A DNA stretch of 64,000 nucleotides, taken from Campylobacter concisus (GTDB taxonomy: Bacteria > Campylobacterota > Campylobacteria > Campylobacterales > Campylobacteraceae). Below the pieces are notes generated by a model that saw nothing but the letters and a program-made list of their open reading frames with translations, was not told the DNA's origin and ran no database searches. Every line of letters begins with the position of its first letter. Position 1 is the stretch's first letter. This document shows positions 38,273 to 47,502 of the stretch, one piece after another. The stretch lies in assembly GCF_003049085.1 (NCBI RefSeq), contig NZ_PIQX01000004.1, forward strand, positions 204,960 to 268,959, written 5' to 3'. A program made the translations under genes and the position numbers.

Positions 38273-39449
38273 CTACTCCATTTTCATTAGTATAAATTTC
38301 CTGCTCTCGTTCTCTATTATCTCTTCGTCTTTTGGAATCGATATGTAATATTCCCTCTGGGTCTTGTCTGCAGTAGGTCGGCTGTATCTCCATTGTTTTG
38401 GTATCGTCCAAACCATTTCGTTCTCTAACTTCTTCTCTTTTACCATCCAGCCAGCCACTGTTCCCAACACTAGTGCAATAGCCGTTGATAGTAAGATTAT
38501 CACCGATCTGTCCTTGCGGTGCAAGGATATTGTTTTTTGAAGTTCTTTCGACATATCTTTCTTGATTAAATCTATCTCTTTTTGCAATAAGCTCCTCAAG
38601 TTTTCGCCTATTTTCTCTACACTCTGCTTGTGTGTTTTATCATGGAATTCTCTAATCCTTCTGCTTGAGCTTTCGCTGAGCTCTCTAAGTTTTTGATTAC
38701 CTGTGAAGTCTGCATCGTATATTCCTCCTCTTAGACGATTTTTTGTTTTTTAGTAGGCAGTATGATTGTTATACCTTTTTTATTGATTCTGGTTATTTCG
38801 ATACCACTTTGTGTAAGAAGTTCAATCATGTGATTTCTATTTTTAATAGAGCCTTGCTTAACCAGATCGTGCAGTTTTTGGTCGAGATCTTCTAAATTTT
38901 TATAATGCTTGATGTTTTTCTTGCTAGACAATATAGTTTGCTCTTTTGCTGGATCATCTGGGCTTTATAGTCCATACTCATCGTTAATGATCTTTTTGAT
39001 TAAATCGATTCTAGTTTGATCATATTTGGCAAAATATGGATTAAATGATTTTCCTGTTTTAAGATCGATCTTGGGAACCAGGAAATTTACTCAAGCCGCC
39101 CATCCTTATCCGAATGCTCTACCCATAATACATTTGTACGTTCAAGCATATACTCACCCAAAAGAGCACGTTCAAAATCCTTAATGATTTTTAGTTTTTG
39201 CTCTTCAGTTAAAAAGTTATACCTCTCTTCAAATGATAAAACACCAAAACAGGTCTTTTGTTTATAGGTGATGCCTTTTATAATAGCTCTAGTTAAATTT
39301 TCATCACCTTTTATAACTCTTGCTGTTCCAGCAGCTTTTCTCTCATTTAAAAGATAATTTATGCTCCCAAGGCCACCACCAGTATAAGTACGAAGAAATT
39401 TAACTAGCATCACTAGTGCCTTTATTTGTATTGATACAAGGCGAATCAA
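38273..39449 (-). pseudogene. MOBP-like relaxase, broken by several lesions
   Basis: The first frame (39087-39449) starts GGGLGSINYLLNERKAAGTA-type relaxase sequence and ends at WVEHSDKDGRLE-stop, just inside the His motif (HxDxxG). One missing base there restores LNFLVPKIDLKTGKSFNPYF. This continues to an in-frame TAA near 38965, then to LPTKKQKIV, where another shift in an A-rich run (about 38735-38745) leads to LRGGIYDADFTGNQKLREL and a C-terminal part with a membrane segment (SVIILLSTAIALVLGTVAGW). At least three lesions separate pieces of one gene, so element C has lost its own relaxase. Confidence 0.7.
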
Positions 39450-39787
39450 GAAACATATTTTTTACCCAATATTTCATAAATTTTATGTAAGATCTTATTA
39501 TCGTCGGCTATGATCTCAATACCAACTCTATCTAGGCTTTGCCCACTATTTAATTTGGTGGCTATTTGGTTTATGTTTTGTCCTTGTCTAGATAGCTCAA
39601 TTAGAAGTTCCCTTATAATTGGTGCATAAATCTGCTTAGACAACATAGCTCTTAGGGCAAATTTTGAGAAAGTTAGGCCACTTTCTTGTAATTTATTATT
39701 AATCACCAACCATTCTGCATTACTTAGCCTAAGTCTTTTAGTTATGACTTTGGTTACCTTGCGTTTTTTTATCTTTTCAGAACTCAC
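39446..39787 (-). CDS. MobC-like relaxosome accessory protein
   Basis: 113 residues. The N-terminus is basic (KIKKRKVTKVITKRLRLSNAEW, a ribbon-helix-helix-like DNA-binding start) and GQNINQIATKLNSG (about 75-88) is the signature of MobC proteins. It overlaps the start of the broken relaxase by ATGA. MobC proteins open oriT for the relaxase. Frame intact although its partner is not. Confidence 0.7.
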   Translation of the reverse strand: MSSEKIKKRKVTKVITKRLRLSNAEWLVINNKLQESGLTFSKFALRAMLSKQIYAPIIRELLIELSRQGQNINQIATKLNSGQSLDRVGIEIIADDNKILHKIYEILGKKYVS

Positions 39788-40153
39788 GTAAATTTACTCC
39801 CAATCTAAGAAGAAGCCACTCAAAAAATCCTATGCCATAAAAATTTTTGTCAGACTTGCTCTTTAAATATCTTTTAAGGTTATTTTATAAAATTTCACAG
39901 CCTAAAACAAGGAATTCGGTAGGCTTCAGGCCGCTAAAATGCGTGTTTTTTAAAAATACTATGAAATATATAATATAATTTTTGTAGCTTCTGGATTTTC
40001 TCTTAAAAATTTAGTCTAGTATGAAATTAAGAAAATAAAATAATAAAAATATAGGGGTTATGCTCATCATAAAAGAGCACTTTAGATAGGACAAGCTAAT
40101 AACATAAAATTAGTTACTAGCAAATCACAGATAACTAAAGTCTAGCTTTATGC
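39788..40153. other. Gene-free stretch between mob genes and toxin-antitoxin pair
   Basis: No gene is seen. A short dyad (GCCTA...TAGGC, 39902-39926) and GGCTTCAGGCC nearby could be an oriT of the MobC/relaxase module, as it lies directly upstream of them. Evidence is weak. Confidence 0.3.
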
Positions 40154-40441
40154 TTAGTTAAATTTATCCTTTAGCATCTCGTATACTTCGTTGTTCTCTC
40201 TTTTGCCGACAACTAGCACTAACACTACTATCTCACTATCTTTTACCTGATATGCCAAGCGGTAGCCGACATCTCTTAACTTGATCTTATAGACATCTTC
40301 GTAGCCTCGTAGCTTGTCCTTGGCAACCTTTGGGTTTTCTAGACGCTCACTTAGCTTCTTTTTAAACTGCACTTTTATGCTATTGTCTAGCTTTTGCCAC
40401 TCTTTTAAAGCGCCTGGTAAGAACTCTAACTCATAGCTCAT
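40154..40441 (-). CDS. RelE/StbE-type toxin
   Basis: 95 residues, usual RelE length. YELEFLPGALKEWQKLD, the basic KLRGYEDVYKIKLRDVGYRLAY core and LVLVVGKRENNEVY are typical. RelE toxins cleave mRNA at the ribosome. It overlaps the antitoxin gene by 11 bp, as is normal for these pairs. The pair would stabilise element C. Confidence 0.88.
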   Translation of the reverse strand: MSYELEFLPGALKEWQKLDNSIKVQFKKKLSERLENPKVAKDKLRGYEDVYKIKLRDVGYRLAYQVKDSEIVVLVLVVGKRENNEVYEMLKDKFN

Positions 40442-40682
40442 CTAAGCTTACTTTTACTGGTTTTTCACCACTTGCTAGAGCAGCATCTACTGCTTTACTT
40501 AGATGATACTCTTCTATTATCTCTGCCATTTTTTCATAGACAGCACTTGGTACTAGATATGCGCTAGGGACATTGTGGTTTAGTATAGCTACGACATTAT
40601 CTCCAGCTTGTTTTAAAATTTGAGCTGGAGACTTTTTTAGCTCACTTATGCTAGCTGTAAAATTTGCTTGTATAGTTTGCAT
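40431..40682 (-). CDS. RelB/StbD (Phd/YefM-type) antitoxin
   Basis: 83 residues. TASISELKKSPAQILKQAGDNVVAIL and HNVPSAYLVPSAVYEKM are hallmarks of the Phd/YefM DNA-binding fold; the C-terminal part binds the toxin. First gene of the pair; it should repress its own promoter in the gap to the integrase 3 stop (40683-40764). Confidence 0.88.
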   Translation of the reverse strand: MQTIQANFTASISELKKSPAQILKQAGDNVVAILNHNVPSAYLVPSAVYEKMAEIIEEYHLSKAVDAALASGEKPVKVSLDEL

Positions 40683-40764
40683 TTTTATCCTTTATTTAAT
40701 ACCTAAAATAATACTAAATAAGATATAAAGATAGTCTTAAAAGTTTATGCTTTGAAATTTATCC

Positions 40765-42735
40765 CTACTCATTATCATACGATACCATCTCTACTTTAGC
40801 CTTTAGTGTGTTTGCATTAATAGGCTTGGCATAAGTGTTTAGTAAAATTTTATACTGCTTTTCATGTCCTACTATCTGGGCTATAAGGTTAGCTTCTACC
40901 TCGCGTTGCACTAGATAGTCTATAAAGTAGTGCCTAAAAGAGTAGAAGGTCTTTTTAGAGTCTTTGTCTATAAACTTTCTTTGGATCTGGCTTCTAAAAA
41001 TTTCAGAGAAGTCCTTATTGCTTACCTTAAATATATTTCCGCTTTTCTTGCTATTAACATATTCTAGCAGACCTAGATCTATGAGCTTACTATGAATAGG
41101 CACAAACCTAATGCTGTTTTTGGTCTTGGTGGTTTTACCATCATTTGTGTTTATGTTAAAGCAGTAAATTCCATCTTTTAAGGTTATATCTTCCTTATGA
41201 AGCTGTGTGATCTCTTTTATCCTCATGCCACTATAAGCAGCTATCATTGTGACGTAGTAGAGCTCACTAGCCTCTATCCTTGAACTTGGTGATTTACCAC
41301 TTTGTTTGATACTAGTTACTATCTCAAAGATCTTTCTAGCTTCTGATGCTTCGTATGGAAGCACTGCCCTTTCGCTAGGGTCTATGTCTATCTTGACATT
41401 CATTTTTGCAGTTATGCTTTTACTTATATAGCCGCTATCAAAGCAGTAGTTAAAAAACTGAATAACCCTTATCATATATTTTTGGATAGTAGGCTCAGAG
41501 AGTTTATCGTCATTTTCTCCTAGCTTAAGTATCTGAGATAAACTTTTATCTTTATACCTGCTCTTTTGAGCTAGCTTAGTTGGAATTTTATAAAGAAGAT
41601 CTCTAAATTCAAGCAAGTTATCTCTTGTGATCCTATAAACTGGCGTATCTTCGTTAAAGTATAAAAATAAGAGCTTTTTTACGCCAGTAACTAGTCTTTG
41701 CGTATCTGGCGACCACTTGTCAGCTCTTTTAGTGTTTGTCTCAAATATCTCGAATGCATCCTTTAAGCTCTTTTGATCTTCTAAATTTAAAGCTGAGAAT
41801 TGATTGCTAGAGCCAGATGCCACTTGCAATGCTTGCCTGATCTCATACTCTTGTGTTACTTGGGCGCTAGGATTAAAAATACTAAAGCTACTATCGTCAT
41901 CTAATTTTATCTTGATATTTTTTGGTGGATTTGGATCCAATATGATATCTTCCATGCTTCTATGGCTATTCTTTGTTCTTACTAGCTTTAAATTTGAAGT
42001 TGAGCCATACTTTTGATCTAGTATGGCATAAACCGTTTCGCTAATCCTCTGAGCCATAGCCTTAAGCTGTCCATCCGTAATAGGCAAACAACCGCTATCT
42101 TCAAGCTCTTTTATATTTTCTTGGAATGAAGCTATGTCCTTAGCGTCAAACGAACTAGGTTTGGCATGTTTGGCTAAGTTATCACTAGAATCATCTTCAA
42201 GGAAACAGTGCTCACGCTTGTCATCAAAGAGCACACTGCTCTTCTCAAGCTTTGATACAAGATAGTTAAGTGTTAGTATGTTTTTCTCTAAAAGAGTTTG
42301 CCCTATGTTCTCTTTATTCTTGCTACCAAGAGCGCCAGCAGTGTTAGTGATATTACTTATATCCTTAATTAAAATTTGAGGCAGACCGCCATCTATCAAA
42401 CTTTGTTTAAAGTAGTCATTGAGCGCATTTAGAAATTCTACATCCATCTTCTTATTAAGAAGAGAGTGCTCTTTGATGCTCTTACTAAGCTTTACTTTCA
42501 TAAACGAATTTACAAAAGATTGGATTATGCTATCACCAAGATTCATGTGAACCGCCCTTTTTATCAAGTAAAGATTGTTGTCTAGAATTTTAGCCCTTTT
42601 TCTGGCTTTTTCCAAGAGATTAGTGGATGTGGAGAAGCAAATTTCTCGCTTTTCGTTAAAAAATTTTCTAATGCTTGGAGCAAGTGTGGCTCGGTAGTAA
42701 TATATACCGTTTCGCTCCCTTAAGTGTTGTCCCAT
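40765..42735 (-). CDS. Tyrosine integrase 3 of element C
   Basis: About 656 residues from MGQHLRERNGIYYYRAT; a start 7 codons earlier (42756) is possible. Intact, and the full-length relative of broken integrase 1. Catalytic residues are in YSGMRIKEITQL (Arg), FYSFRHYFIDYL (Arg with the FRHYF box), IVGHEKQYKILLNTYAKP (His, Tyr). Its 5' end lies about 105 bp from att copy 3. It should recombine att sites of the shared tRNA core with TGGnACA arms. Confidence 0.92.
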   Translation of the reverse strand: MGQHLRERNGIYYYRATLAPSIRKFFNEKREICFSTSTNLLEKARKRAKILDNNLYLIKRAVHMNLGDSIIQSFVNSFMKVKLSKSIKEHSLLNKKMDVEFLNALNDYFKQSLIDGGLPQILIKDISNITNTAGALGSKNKENIGQTLLEKNILTLNYLVSKLEKSSVLFDDKREHCFLEDDSSDNLAKHAKPSSFDAKDIASFQENIKELEDSGCLPITDGQLKAMAQRISETVYAILDQKYGSTSNLKLVRTKNSHRSMEDIILDPNPPKNIKIKLDDDSSFSIFNPSAQVTQEYEIRQALQVASGSSNQFSALNLEDQKSLKDAFEIFETNTKRADKWSPDTQRLVTGVKKLLFLYFNEDTPVYRITRDNLLEFRDLLYKIPTKLAQKSRYKDKSLSQILKLGENDDKLSEPTIQKYMIRVIQFFNYCFDSGYISKSITAKMNVKIDIDPSERAVLPYEASEARKIFEIVTSIKQSGKSPSSRIEASELYYVTMIAAYSGMRIKEITQLHKEDITLKDGIYCFNINTNDGKTTKTKNSIRFVPIHSKLIDLGLLEYVNSKKSGNIFKVSNKDFSEIFRSQIQRKFIDKDSKKTFYSFRHYFIDYLVQREVEANLIAQIVGHEKQYKILLNTYAKPINANTLKAKVEMVSYDNE

Positions 42736-42766
42736 ATTTAATAGCCAACCGGTCAAAAATGGAACA
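42728..42766. promoter_or_regulatory. Candidate integrase arm sites, right end of element C
   Basis: ATGGGACA (minus strand, 42728-42735, overlapping the integrase start) and ATGGAACA (42759-42766). Confidence 0.35.
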
Positions 42767-42839
42767 GTTTTATGTAACTACTAAGTAAAAATCGTCTAAA
42801 GTGCGTATTTCAGGCTTTCAGGAGCTCATATAAAAAATC

Positions 42840-42884
42840 CTCATAAGCCGGAGGTCGGGAGTTCAAGTCTCCCCCGTGACACCA
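42840..42884 (+). repeat. att copy 3: 3' part of a CAU-anticodon tRNA
   Basis: Identical to the 45 bp at 5673 and 22225. It marks the right end of element C. Confidence 0.9.
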
Positions 42885-42953
42885 AAACGCACTATTTTAG
42901 GCACTAGCAGTGATGCTTTTGTTCTTTCCCTTTCTTTAAAATTTCCTTTAAGA

Positions 42954-42982
42954 GTGGAACACTTAGTTACTAAAGTGGGACA
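42954..42982. promoter_or_regulatory. TGGnACA pair right of att copy 3
   Basis: GTGGAACA (42954-42961) and GTGGGACA (42975-42982). Together with the preceding pyrimidine-rich stretch (TTTCTTTAAA, etc.) this closely resembles the sequence right of att copy 2, i.e. a left element end. Confidence 0.45.
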
Positions 42983-43121
42983 GTCTCTTAAAAATGTAGC
43001 GATTATAAAGCCATCACCCTTTTAATACCATAAAAATAAATTTGTTTTAAATTCTTGCTTCTAGCTTTTATTTTAGGTCACCTTTAAAATACCCCAAGGA
43101 ATATCCAGCTACTGCCAATAG

Positions 43122-43276
43122 TTAAGCTTCAGTAAGCTTAACAGTAAAGATGAAGAGCTTCATAGTAGAGCCTTTGTAAAGAATTTTCTTAAAGGCTTTT
43201 AAGAAAGCTTTGAGAAAGACTATACCGCACAGCCTTACTTACAAAAAATGAAAGAGGATATAATAACGAAGAAATA
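43122..43276 (+). pseudogene. Remnant of the upstream part of the exotoxin-like gene
   Basis: In one frame the bases read KDEELHSRAFVKNFLKGF-stop-ESFEKDYTAQPYLQKMKE, a natural protein sequence broken by a TAA and then by a shift into the frame of the next CDS (GYNNEEIKGFTSLQTGSSY). A 9-bp hairpin (GTTAAGCTT/AAGCTTAAC) covers 43121-43142. Confidence 0.45.
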
Positions 43277-43291
43277 AAAGGTTTTACAAGC

Positions 43292-44818
43292 TTGCAAACT
43301 GGATCTAGCTATATAAATTTCAAAAACATAACCGATATGAAAGATCTTGTAAAAACCATAACCCATGAAAACCAAAGATCTATGGATATACAAGATCATA
43401 GAGATATAAATCAAAACAGAGATGATGATACTAAGTACGCATCAAATTTCTCAGACTTTGCAACTAGATATTTCTCTCATGCTCTATGGCTAAACGATAA
43501 AGGTTTTTCTAAAACGCCTTTAACAACAGCTTTAACATCAAGCATGATAAATAACAATAAAGAATTTGCAAAACTGGATAAGAATTTAGGGACTAATAGG
43601 ATGCTAACAAGCAATGAACATGATCTTGCGATGGAATTAGCATATAGATATAGTAAAGAAAATAACGTACCTTATGCCCAGGCAATAAACATTTTTATTC
43701 TTGCAGCTAAAACGAATGTCGATAAATCTCAAAAAGAAGCTTTTGAACATGTTGTATCTACATTAGAAAGCGCCGATGAAGTCGAGGTGCCTAGGTATAG
43801 CATGGTATTTGATAGGGGTAAAATAGATGAGGCGTATGATATATTGGCAACTACTGCCAAAGAGAGAAATCTGTACTTTACAGACGTTTATAAAGAGAGT
43901 ATGACGAGTTATCCTTTATACACCGCAACCAAAGAGCAGTATGAGGATAAAGATTGGAACCCGGAGCATACCATAGGACTAGGAGATACAAGCGATATAC
44001 TTATACCGTTTACTAAACCGGCCGTCGGTGCTGCAAAACAGCTATCATCAGCTCTGTACTCTAGTTCAAAAAATGCAATAAAAGCTCCATTTGTAGAGAT
44101 GCAAGCAAGGATAAACGAAAAACTATTAGCCAATACCCCAAAAGGAGGAAAATTAGGTAGCGACGGTATATTAAGACATAACGGTAAAGAGTATGTAGCT
44201 CGTAGTATTGATATAACAGAGAATAAAGTGATATATCAGCAATTAGGTAAAAACAATAAACCAGTAGAGGTTTATAAAATTACTAACGATAAAGGTTATT
44301 TTATAACAGTCAGTAAGCCAAAGATATCTGCTCTGGAAAGTAGCTCTAGTACTTTACTAAAAGATATGACAAAAGATATTAAATTTTATGATAGCTCTAA
44401 AACAGTGGGTATAGTAACAGGTGGCATTATGAGTGCGGGCATAGATACATATTCACAGTATAGTAAAAACAACAATAGTTTTAATAACTACGACCCATTA
44501 TCGGCTGTTATAAATACTGCCGTAGGATTATATACGGGCGGAGCTAGTCATATGCTAAGCGCCATAACAAGAGGTGCTGCTGGAAATGCAGCTAGTGAAA
44601 TATATTCTCAAGCAACTGATCTTTCAAAAGATATAGATGGAGAAAGAGTGATTATTAAGGGTATAATTGGAGCAGGAGTGGGAAGCGCAACAGATATAGC
44701 CGGAAAGATAGGCGAGAAGATACCAAGAGGCAAAGATGGTAACTATAAGACTATATTTGAAGTAGGTACTGGACTAGTAGGCGGCGTAATACAGTCAGAT
44801 ATGGATAATAAACAATGA
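43292..44818 (+). CDS. C-terminal part of a large exotoxin/hemagglutinin-like protein
   Basis: 508 residues from a TTG; the frame is open for 27 more codons upstream, so the 5' end is probably eroded. KTITHENQRSMDIQDHRDI and KYASNFSDFATRYFSHALWL resemble the pretoxin region of contact-dependent or Rhs-like toxins. The C-terminus holds glycine-rich hydrophobic segments (TVGIVTGGIMSAGIDTYSQY, AVGLYTGGASHMLSAI, GIIGAGVGSATDIAG), typical of the variable toxic tip of polymorphic toxins with membrane-active or unknown action. The next gene overlaps by 4 bp and encodes a small membrane protein, a classical immunity position. The exact activity cannot be named. Confidence 0.55.
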   Translation: MQTGSSYINFKNITDMKDLVKTITHENQRSMDIQDHRDINQNRDDDTKYASNFSDFATRYFSHALWLNDKGFSKTPLTTALTSSMINNNKEFAKLDKNLGTNRMLTSNEHDLAMELAYRYSKENNVPYAQAINIFILAAKTNVDKSQKEAFEHVVSTLESADEVEVPRYSMVFDRGKIDEAYDILATTAKERNLYFTDVYKESMTSYPLYTATKEQYEDKDWNPEHTIGLGDTSDILIPFTKPAVGAAKQLSSALYSSSKNAIKAPFVEMQARINEKLLANTPKGGKLGSDGILRHNGKEYVARSIDITENKVIYQQLGKNNKPVEVYKITNDKGYFITVSKPKISALESSSSTLLKDMTKDIKFYDSSKTVGIVTGGIMSAGIDTYSQYSKNNNSFNNYDPLSAVINTAVGLYTGGASHMLSAITRGAAGNAASEIYSQATDLSKDIDGERVIIKGIIGAGVGSATDIAGKIGEKIPRGKDGNYKTIFEVGTGLVGGVIQSDMDNKQ

Positions 44819-45105
44819 AGAAATTTGCGATAGTATTCAGCGGCGTTATAGCAATATGTGTCGTAGCGCTGCTATTTATAAAGCTATTAAAATACTTTTT
44901 TGGAGAAATTTATTATATAGATGCGATGGGCTTTATCTTGGTATGTTTTTATGGTTTTTTTGCAATAAAAAATGATATTAAAAAGAGTGACCTTACAAAA
45001 AAGAACCTAGAAAATATAGAGATAAAATATGGCAGTGTAGCATTATTTTATACTATTGTAATTATTTTAATTTGGTTAATACTAATTTATATAAGATTTT
45101 TTTAA
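44815..45105 (+). CDS. Small membrane protein, candidate immunity protein 1
   Basis: 96 residues with three hydrophobic segments (about 4-25, 37-53, 74-95). It overlaps the toxin-like gene by ATGA. A paralogue follows at 45115 with the same plan (IKKSDLTKKNLENIEI versus IKKSDFSKKNLEEMDV). Immunity is inferred from position and duplication. Confidence 0.5.
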   Translation: MKKFAIVFSGVIAICVVALLFIKLLKYFFGEIYYIDAMGFILVCFYGFFAIKNDIKKSDLTKKNLENIEIKYGSVALFYTIVIILIWLILIYIRFF

Positions 45106-45114
45106 AAACAAACA

Positions 45115-45384
45115 GTGAGATATCTAATTATATTTTTTGGCAGCATACTATGTATTGGCTTTATAATAATCCTAAAACTTCTCTTTGGAGAACACTATGG
45201 TGACGTTATTTTTGCTGGGATAATTTTGACTAATATATATTACATAATTAAAAACGGTATAAAAAAGAGCGACTTTTCGAAAAAGAATTTGGAAGAAATG
45301 GACGTCACGATAGGCGGTGTCTCTTTGATACAGGCTATATTTGTATTTATAATGTGGATTGGTTACAATGCCACAAGAGGGTAA
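45115..45384 (+). CDS. Small membrane protein, candidate immunity protein 2
   Basis: 89 residues from a GTG 10 bp after the previous stop. Three hydrophobic segments and the shared KKSDFSKKNLEE linker make it a diverged copy of the preceding gene. Orphan immunity copies of this kind often remain after toxin-tip exchange. Confidence 0.5.
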   Translation: MRYLIIFFGSILCIGFIIILKLLFGEHYGDVIFAGIILTNIYYIIKNGIKKSDFSKKNLEEMDVTIGGVSLIQAIFVFIMWIGYNATRG

Positions 45385-45410
45385 ACATAAAAGTGGGCGA
45401 GTAGAATAAG

Positions 45411-45518
45411 ACTGCGGCCGAAGTTGGGGCAAGTATATTTACTGGAATAACACAGGTGGCTGTAGATAGTATGAGTAGCAAAGATAATAAAAATAATAAA
45501 GACGATAAAAAAGAATGA
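45411..45518 (+). pseudogene. Orphan C-terminal fragment of a second toxin tip
   Basis: The frame TAAEVGASIFTGITQVAVDS to the stop parallels the last residues of the toxin-like gene (FEVGTGLVGGVIQSDMDNKQ) in spacing and character, and has no start or upstream part. It looks like a leftover of a displaced toxin C-terminus. Confidence 0.4.
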
Positions 45519-45584
45519 GAACAGATATAAAAGTTTTGTTTAAGAACATTAATTTTAAAATGAGCATCATCTAAATTTTTTAGA

Positions 45585-45590
45585 TATAAT
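45585..45590 (+). promoter_or_regulatory. -10 box of the tssJ operon
   Basis: TATAAT 41 bp upstream of tssJ, preceded by a T-rich run as in Campylobacter sigma-70 promoters, which lack a strict -35 box. Confidence 0.5.
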
Positions 45591-45630
45591 TACGCAAAAA
45601 TAATATTATTAAAATCAGGTAAAGGAACTC

Positions 45631-46098
45631 ATGAAAAAAATATTTAAATTTCTATCTTTTTTAGTATTTATGCTATTTCTTACAGGATGTGCAAAAGATC
45701 TTATTATAAGCAATATGCCAAATTCAAATTTAAACTATCATGGCGATAATGTTCCTATAACTATCATAGCTTATAAATTAAGAGATGTGGCTAAATTTAA
45801 AGAAGCTAGCATTATCGATCTAGCTGAGAGAAATGGTGAAATACTAGGTTATGACAAGATTGACTCTATAAAAACACAAATTCAGCCAAATACAAATAGA
45901 TATGCTTTTACAAATGTATATCCTGACGAGGTTCCGTATGTCGGTATTTTGGTACTTTATGCCGATCAGAGCAAGACAAATATCAAGGCTTATAAAGCTA
46001 CAAAAGAGATAAAAGAAAAAAATATAGTTTTTGAAATAACAAAAAATGGCGTAAATGTTTTAGACGCTAGTAGCTCTAAAATACAAGCAAGCAAATAA
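45631..46098 (+). CDS. tssJ: T6SS outer-membrane lipoprotein TssJ
   Basis: 155 residues. Signal peptide with lipobox LTGC (Cys about 20). The mature part has the transthyretin-like beta-sandwich pattern of TssJ (VPITIIAYKLRDVAKF, PDEVPYVGILVLYAD). It anchors the TssJLM membrane complex in the outer membrane by binding the periplasmic end of TssM. First gene of the T6SS run, with an AAAGGA ribosome site; tssK starts 1 bp after its stop. Confidence 0.88.
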   Translation: MKKIFKFLSFLVFMLFLTGCAKDLIISNMPNSNLNYHGDNVPITIIAYKLRDVAKFKEASIIDLAERNGEILGYDKIDSIKTQIQPNTNRYAFTNVYPDEVPYVGILVLYADQSKTNIKAYKATKEIKEKNIVFEITKNGVNVLDASSSKIQASK

Positions 46099-46099
46099 A

Positions 46100-47494
46100 A
46101 TGTCTGAAAAGCTAAAAGTCGTTTGGTATAACGGAATGAACGTTGATAAGGTTCATTTCGAGCAACAAGAAAGATATTTTGAGAGAAATTTAAACCTAAA
46201 AACCATCTCTTCTTTTTCAAATTTATACGGTGTTTTAGATTTAGAAATTTCAAGCGATCTTTTGCTTCAAGGCAAAATAGGGCTAACTAAAATTTCTTGT
46301 ATCTCTCAAGATGGTACGATTTTCAATGCGCCAGATCAAGATGAATTACCAGAGCCACTTGAGATAATCCCAAGTGAACTAAACTCAGCCATTATAGTGC
46401 TAAAACTACCTATTAGCTCAGGTCTGGTTGATATTAGCTTGCAAAATAATTTACCAAATTTAAAATTTACAGCCAAGCAAGCACTTATTAGCTCAAGAGT
46501 GCATGATGAAGCTAGCAACGATATATTAAACGAGTTAGATGATAAAGATGATTTTGAACTATCTTCTGCCTTTGCACAAGATAAAGAAAATATAATCCTA
46601 GCGAGCCAAAGATCATCTCTTGGAATATTTGGCTCAAAGATGCCTTACGAGCTTAGCATACCAATTTGTAAAATAAAAAATATAGACCTAAATAAGCAAA
46701 TAATACTTGACGAAAAATTTATTCCAACTTGTATTAACATTAGTAAAAACACCTTTATAACAAATTTTATAGAGGAGCTTAGCTTTGCTACAAAGCAACA
46801 TCAAGAGAGTTATTTTGGGTTGTTAGGAGGTATTGATCAGGCTAAAAATAGACTTGATTTTTCAACGTATTTAACACTAAATATGCTAAAAAAATGGCAT
46901 TTAATATTCTCTTATTTGTTAAAGAAAGATAAATTTCACCCAGAGTATTTGTATGAAAAATTAGTTGATTTTCAGTCTGATCTGTTGGCACTTAGTCACG
47001 ATAATAGTTTTAGCGAATTTATAGCCTACGATCACAATAACCTAACTCAAACTTTTGTGTCTTTGATAAATAATCTAAGACTTTTATTCTCACATATCTT
47101 ATCTCCAAAATATATAATGGCACAGATTGTTAAAAATAATCACGGCTTTTATGACTGTATTTTTGATAATCCAAGCATTATTGAAAACTCAGAAATTTAT
47201 TTTGCTATTCACAGCGATACGAAAAATGAGTATCTTCTTAAAAATTTCAAAGAGCAATGCAAAATCCATACTCAATCAAATATAAAAGGCATAGTTTCTT
47301 CACAGCTAAGAGGTATAAACGTAGAGCAAATTTCTGTTGTTCCTAGTACTTTACCGAAGTTAAACGATTATATCTATTACAAGATAGACAAAAAAGACGA
47401 AATTTTTAAAAGCTTTGCAAATCAAAATGTGATTAGCGTTTATATAACGGCAAATTTACCGAATGCTGACATTAAAATGTGGGCTTTATTATAA
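46100..47494 (+). CDS. tssK: T6SS baseplate protein TssK
   Basis: 464 residues, usual length. VVWYNGMNVDKVHFEQQERYFERNL is the conserved start (W-x-x-G-M-x-L-x-P-x-H-F-Q-x pattern). TssK is a trimer that links the TssEFG baseplate wedges to the TssJLM membrane complex. Directly between tssJ and tssL. Confidence 0.92.
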   Translation: MSEKLKVVWYNGMNVDKVHFEQQERYFERNLNLKTISSFSNLYGVLDLEISSDLLLQGKIGLTKISCISQDGTIFNAPDQDELPEPLEIIPSELNSAIIVLKLPISSGLVDISLQNNLPNLKFTAKQALISSRVHDEASNDILNELDDKDDFELSSAFAQDKENIILASQRSSLGIFGSKMPYELSIPICKIKNIDLNKQIILDEKFIPTCINISKNTFITNFIEELSFATKQHQESYFGLLGGIDQAKNRLDFSTYLTLNMLKKWHLIFSYLLKKDKFHPEYLYEKLVDFQSDLLALSHDNSFSEFIAYDHNNLTQTFVSLINNLRLLFSHILSPKYIMAQIVKNNHGFYDCIFDNPSIIENSEIYFAIHSDTKNEYLLKNFKEQCKIHTQSNIKGIVSSQLRGINVEQISVVPSTLPKLNDYIYYKIDKKDEIFKSFANQNVISVYITANLPNADIKMWALL

Positions 47495-47502
47495 GGATAA
47501 GA

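Noticed and set aside
38113..38295. Small plus-strand frames opposite the mob genes
   Set aside because: Antisense shadows without ribosome sites.
37821..38411. 196-residue open frame on the minus strand, very rich in Arg and Glu
   Set aside because: It overlaps the coiled-coil and relaxase-tail frames in another register; its composition is that of a shadow frame over coiled-coil codons.
47479..47502. Upstream start of tssL
   Set aside because: It lies inside tssK and has no ribosome site; ATG 47503 has one.
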